Assembly (NCBI RefSeq): GCF_032854445.1
Contig: NC_088299.1
Location: forward strand, 2,515,001 to 2,579,000
Origin: Liolophura sinensis
Lineage: Eukaryota > Mollusca > Polyplacophora > Chitonida > Chitonidae
DNA length: 64,000 bases
Reading direction: 5' to 3'
The notes under the pieces are model-generated. The model saw only the letters and a list, made by a program, of their open reading frames with translations. It had not been told where the DNA came from and made no database searches. A program made the translations under genes and the position numbers. Positions 36,901-42,900 of this stretch are shown here, piece by piece; position 1 is the stretch's first letter, and each line of letters opens with the position of its first letter.

Positions 36901-39900
36901 CGTGTGACCATTTGCCAACTATCACACTGTCGTCGCTGCTCTTGGTGTTGTTGTCTGAGCTGTAAACCTTTTTATTATATTTTATGAATAAATTTCTTAA
37001 TATTTGTACTATAATATTTGAATATTTCACTTAGATGATAGCATCCAGCATAGTGGTAAGAGGAAACCAAGGAAAGCAAGGGGGAAAACCCCCGACCGTC
37101 CGCAGGTTGATGGAAAACCTTCCCATGTACGGCCAGAGAGGAAGCCAGCATGAGCCAGACAGTGACCACATTGGTGAACTGCTCCTGGGTCATTGCTTCG
37201 CGCTGGCACACTTACCATCTCAGCTACATAGTACCCCTCTTAATATTTCAACTTGTACTTCTGTTGTGACTGGTATGGAGAGGGTATGTCAACCACATAA
37301 AAATCTTCATTTTTGTGTACTTGTACAGACTACATCTTTAAATGAACAATTCACAACATAAACATCAGCCCTGTGGTCTGGTATCGTTAAATGTAGATCT
37401 ACATGTATGTAACATTGTTAACTTTGTAGCCCGTGAAAGCCATGGAGGTCAAAGGTTACTGAGGAAGGGAGACTTCAATATAGGCTCGACAGTCAACTCC
37501 ATGTTTCGGGTACGCTGTCGTCTGTCAGACTTTGCTCAAGAAAAGAAAGCCCAAAGTCTGATGGACAAAAGACACATTAACTATTACGGTAAGTCCAATA
37601 CAACCAGATTATTGAATTTCTTCTTATATGTAAGTTAATGTATTTGACCTTTTAAGGATAAATGAAAAGATAATAAAGAAAGAAGGACCTTTGAGGAAAA
37701 CAAAGAAAGATGTGCTTAAAAAAGTGAGAAAAAATTTTCATTTTGGAGGCATGTTGTATGTTTCTTTGTAACACCTCAATTTTATGCAACTGGCCCCGAT
37801 AGCACAGTTGGTAGAGTGTCCGGTTCGAGAGCGGTAGATCCTGGGACGAGTCACACCTAAGACCTTAAAAGAGGAAGTTGTAACTTCCTCGCTTGGCATT
37901 CAGCATGATGGGGAAAGTGCAACGACTGATTGACTCGAGCGGGCGGCTTACTTGCCTTTGATAAGCAGCAGTGGATAAAAGAGTGGTGGAAATCCGTCCT
38001 GCCACAAGGAGGCACATTACATGCACTCTAAGGATTCCTTCATCGTCATATGACTGAAAAATTGTTAAGCACGACGTTAAACCCCAATCACTCACTCACT
38101 CACTCACTCACTCACATGCATATTTTCCATTAGTGGTCATGAATATTCTGAAATGACATGATACTGGGAACATGGGACAAGCTCCGGGGCTCCCATTTTG
38201 GGTTCTCCCAACAATAAACCTATTTTGACAGCTATCACCATTGATATACCATATCAGGTTACTTTATGCTGTCCATACTGACCGCTGAAAATTGCAGTTT
38301 ATTTTACGTCCCATGACGAAAGCTGAGAAAGTACTTTTATATGTCAGGCCACATCATATACCCTGCATTAAGAAATAACAATCAAGCCTTCCATGTAGCC
38401 TTTCAATTTCATCCATGACTGAGTTACTCATTTTGCCCCACTTTGAGTTTTCTATTGATGTTCTAAATGACTAAGTTACTCATTTTGCCGGACTCTGAGT
38501 ATACTATTGATGTTCCAGATGACTAAGTTACTCATTTTGCCCGACTCTGAGTTTACTATTGATGTTCCAGATGACTAAGTTATTCATTTTGCCCGACTCT
38601 GAGTTTACTATTGATGTTCCAGATGACTAAGTTATCATTTTGCCCCATTTTGAGTTTACTATTGATGTTCTAAATGACTAAGTTACTCATTTTGCCCGAC
38701 CCTGAGTATACTATTGATGTTCCAAATGACTGAGTTACTCATTTTGCCCCACTTTGAGTTTACTATTGATGTTCCAGATGACTAAATTACTCATTTTGCC
38801 CGACTCTGAGTTTACTATTGATGTTCCAGATGACTAAGTTACTCATTTTGCCCCACTTTGAGTTTACCATTGATGTTCCAAATGACTGAGTTACTCATTT
38901 TGCCTGGCTCTGAGTTAACTATTGATGTTCCAAATGACTGAGTTACTCATTTTGCCCCACTTTGAGTTTACTATTGATGTTCCAAATGACTAAGTTACTC
39001 ATTTTGCCAGACTCTGAGTATACTATTGATGTTCTAAATGACTAAGTTACTCATTTTGCCAGACTCTGAGTTTACTATTGATGTTCCAGATGACTAAGTT
39101 ACTCATTTTGCCCAAATCTGGGTTTACTACTGATGTTCCAAAGGTGTTTGAGGTTGGTTTGGTTTTGGAAGGTCAGATGACTTACATGTATTACCAGGGA
39201 AAATGTAATTTTCAACACCAGAAGTTTTCTTCATTTATTTGCCCCTAAAAATACCCTGTTTGGGTCAATTTTGATATAAAGTACAATAAGGGCTTCACTG
39301 AAGTCTTTACATGTACCTATAAATGATCACCTGCAAACCTAATGTATAACAGAAGTTCATTTTCAGATGAAGTTTTCATCACTGATTTGTCAAATGTTAC
39401 ATGCATGAAAGCTCACAATTTACAGGTCACCCTTTATCTATGCAGTGATTTTTGTATAAATGGTCTTGCTCCTTTTAATACTTCAGTTTGCTATTTCTGG
39501 CTGTGGGTATTATTTGTATTATAAAACTGTTCTTTTTGTACCAAATTCAAGGAATACAGCACATTGGGAATGACATCTGTCCTATATTCAGTGTTTATTT
39601 TATGTAATCAGCTCTTCCTACAGTAAGGAACTTTCCTGTCACAGGTGGGAAGATCTGCCAGCAACCTGCAGATGGTTGTAGGTTTTTGCCAGGCTCTGCC
39701 CAGTTTTCTCACACCATAATGCTGGTCGCCATCATATAAGTGAAATATTCTTGAGTACAGCGTAAAACTCCAATTAAATAAATAAATACATGTACATACA
39801 GTAAGGAAGGCAAGTTTCTGAAACTCACAAATTTTATAGATGACATTTCAAGCTGTGCACAAATTCATATCTCAAATGTTTTTTTTTATCTTTAAATTAA

Positions 39901-42900
39901 TGATGCCAGTTTCTTATCTGCTTAGGATGCCATTCTAATATGTGATACAGTTCTGTGTAATCAGTCCCTGCTGCTGTAAGTTAGGGAAGGTTCTGCAACT
40001 GATAGGTTCTGTGTTAAACAAGATACGCACAGTATTGTCTATTTGTCCAACCCATAAATGTCCCATTAGCGGGGGACCTGTATCCTCTTATTTATTTATG
40101 TATTTATTTCATTGGTGTTTTATGCAGTATTGAAGAATATTTCACTTATACGACGGTGGCTAGTATTATGGTGGGAGGAAACCACCTGAGGCCTCTGAAT
40201 AGTTTACCCAGTAATTTACTTTAATTATGTGCATAGATTGTTGTCATTTTGCCTATAATAGAATTTATTTTATTTAATTATTTGCTTGGTGTTTTACGCC
40301 GTACTCAAGAATATTTCACTTATACAACGGCGGCCAGCATTATGGTGGGTGGAAAGTGGGCAGAGCCTGGGGGAAACCCACGGCCATCTGAAGGTGGCTG
40401 ACAGATCTTCCCACATACAACTGGAGAGGAAGCCAGCATCTGGACTTGAACTCACAGCCACTGCATTGATGAGAGACTCCTGGGTCATTACGCTGCTGTG
40501 CTAGCGTGCTAACCAACTGAGCCACAACGCATGCATGTGCGTCGGTTTTGTATTATGACTATGCATAACGTAAACAATCCATTCCTGGATGAATGTCATA
40601 CCAATCCAGTCGTCATCATTTGCTGAACAGATCTGTATGTTATTAAGCATGAGCTTATGGTTATGTTTACCTTTTGGGTCTGGAAATATGATTTGATATT
40701 AGTCTGACAGATTGTTGTGAGTAGCCAAGGTTTTTTGCTGTGGCTTGTAATCCCTGGATGACTGTGGAACAATTTCAGCGTTAGTTTATACAGACACAGT
40801 TCAGTTGATGCTGAACTTCCTCCAAGCCTGTGTTCTGATTAATGTGTGTATTATTTTGACAAATTAATTGTAACCTAGTACCAGTATGTGGCCTATCTAT
40901 GGGCCTATAGAGACAGACTGTAGGTAGTAGGGGATTGCTTAGATACGGTTTTTGCTTTCGAGTCTAGATGTCCCAAAGTATGTCATACATACACGTGTAC
41001 ATGTCTAGGTTTACACTGTCTTTTTTGTCCTATCATGATGTTTTAATGATTTTCCTGGGAAGGGGGGGGGGGGGGGTTCTGATCATGTAAATGCATTTGT
41101 AACAGGAAAATCTTTATGCTCTCCTCATTGACATTGAAAAATTGTTTTTTTTTTTCTGCCCATAAAACAACTATTGGGCAAAGAAAACACAAACATACAT
41201 GTAATGGGTATATAAGATGAAGGACTATTAAACATTGTCCAGAAAAAGTCTTTGATTTATTTTTTTTTTCTTCGAATTTTTTCAAACTAGTTAAATGCAT
41301 TTGAAACTTTGAATTCTATGGTGGCCTTTACTGACCATATTCGGACCATTGATGTCAAATTAGGTCTTTGTAACTTTACAAACATTGACTGCTAGGTTTA
41401 TCATTCAAAATGCATATGCATATGGGTATAGATTTCTGAATACATTTATCAAGCAAAAACTTTCAAGCCAAAAATATCTATATGACATTACTGATATCCC
41501 CTTGCTGCATGACAACAGAAAACCTGATGTTTGAAGAGCCATTTTACTTTGTTGGAAAATTAAAAAGAACATTGAACTATTTCCCTGGACAGTGTTTACT
41601 GCTCTGCCATCTGATGTAGACTTCATTTTAGTGGCTCAGTTGGTTAGCACGCTAGCGCAACGTAATGACCCAGGAGCCTCTCACCAATGCAGTTGCTGTG
41701 AGTTCAAGTCCAGCCCATGCTGGCACCCTCTCCTGCCCTATGTGGGAAGGTCTGCCAGCAACCACGATAGTCATGGATTTCCTCCGTTCTCTGCTCAGTT
41801 TCCTCCCACCATAATGCTGGCCGCTGTCATATAGGTGAAATATTCTTGAGTACGGCATAAAACACCAATCAAAAAAATAAATAAATAAATGGGTGTGGCC
41901 TTACCACACATCATTCCCCACATCACTCCCGTTCCCCACATCGCTCCCCACATCATTCCCCACATGCACATCTAGCAAATGGAATCATTTTGCCACAGGC
42001 TAAAAGGGTGATGCTGGCTGAGATGATTGAAGCGCTTACGTTGCTGCAACCATTGCCTAGATCGAGTAGTTTGTATGTTCAGGTACAGTTCTCTCTGTTT
42101 CGGCTTTGGGATGCTTTCTCAGGTGTGTGGCAGAGATTGGTGGTTTGTATTGAACAGTCTGGTTTCTTCCACCCATAAATCAGTCTTCAGTCGTTAAAAT
42201 GAAAAATTCTGGAGCATGACATTAAAATACCATTATAGTAAGTTTGCCACATATCATCTAGATTGGATGAATCTTCTAAGCAGATGAAAAGTTGACAAAA
42301 GCAAAAACCAACTTTATGATTTATGTGTATAACAGAATGCTGCATTTGCTTTCAGCTACTCTTGACGGCAGCCTGGGTTTCTTGTTACCCATCCCAGAGA
42401 AGGTTTACAGGCGGTTACTTATGTTACAGAATGCCCTGGTACTTCATATTCCTCACACAGCTGGACTGAATCCCAGGGCTTACAGGTGAGCTTACAGCTG
42501 TAAGGGCTAATTAAAAGGTGATACAGGTGTAATCTCAGTTACTGATGTTACAGAACACTCTGGTACTTTACATCCTCACCCAGCTGGGCTGAATCCCTGG
42601 GCTAACAGGTGAGCTTAGAGCTGGAAGGGCTAATTAACAGGTGATACAGGTGTAAGCTCAGTTGCTGATGGTACAGAACACTCTGGTACTTTACATCCTC
42701 ACACAAATGGGCTGAATCCCCAGGCTTACAGGTGAGCTTAGAGCTGGAAGGGCTAATTAACAGGTGATACAGGTGTAAGCTCAGTTGCTGATAGTACAGA
42801 GCACTCTGGTACTTTACATCCTCACCCAGCTGGGCTGAATCCCCGGGCTAACAGGTGAGCTTAGAGCTGGAAGGGCCAATTAACAGGTGGTACAGGTGTA

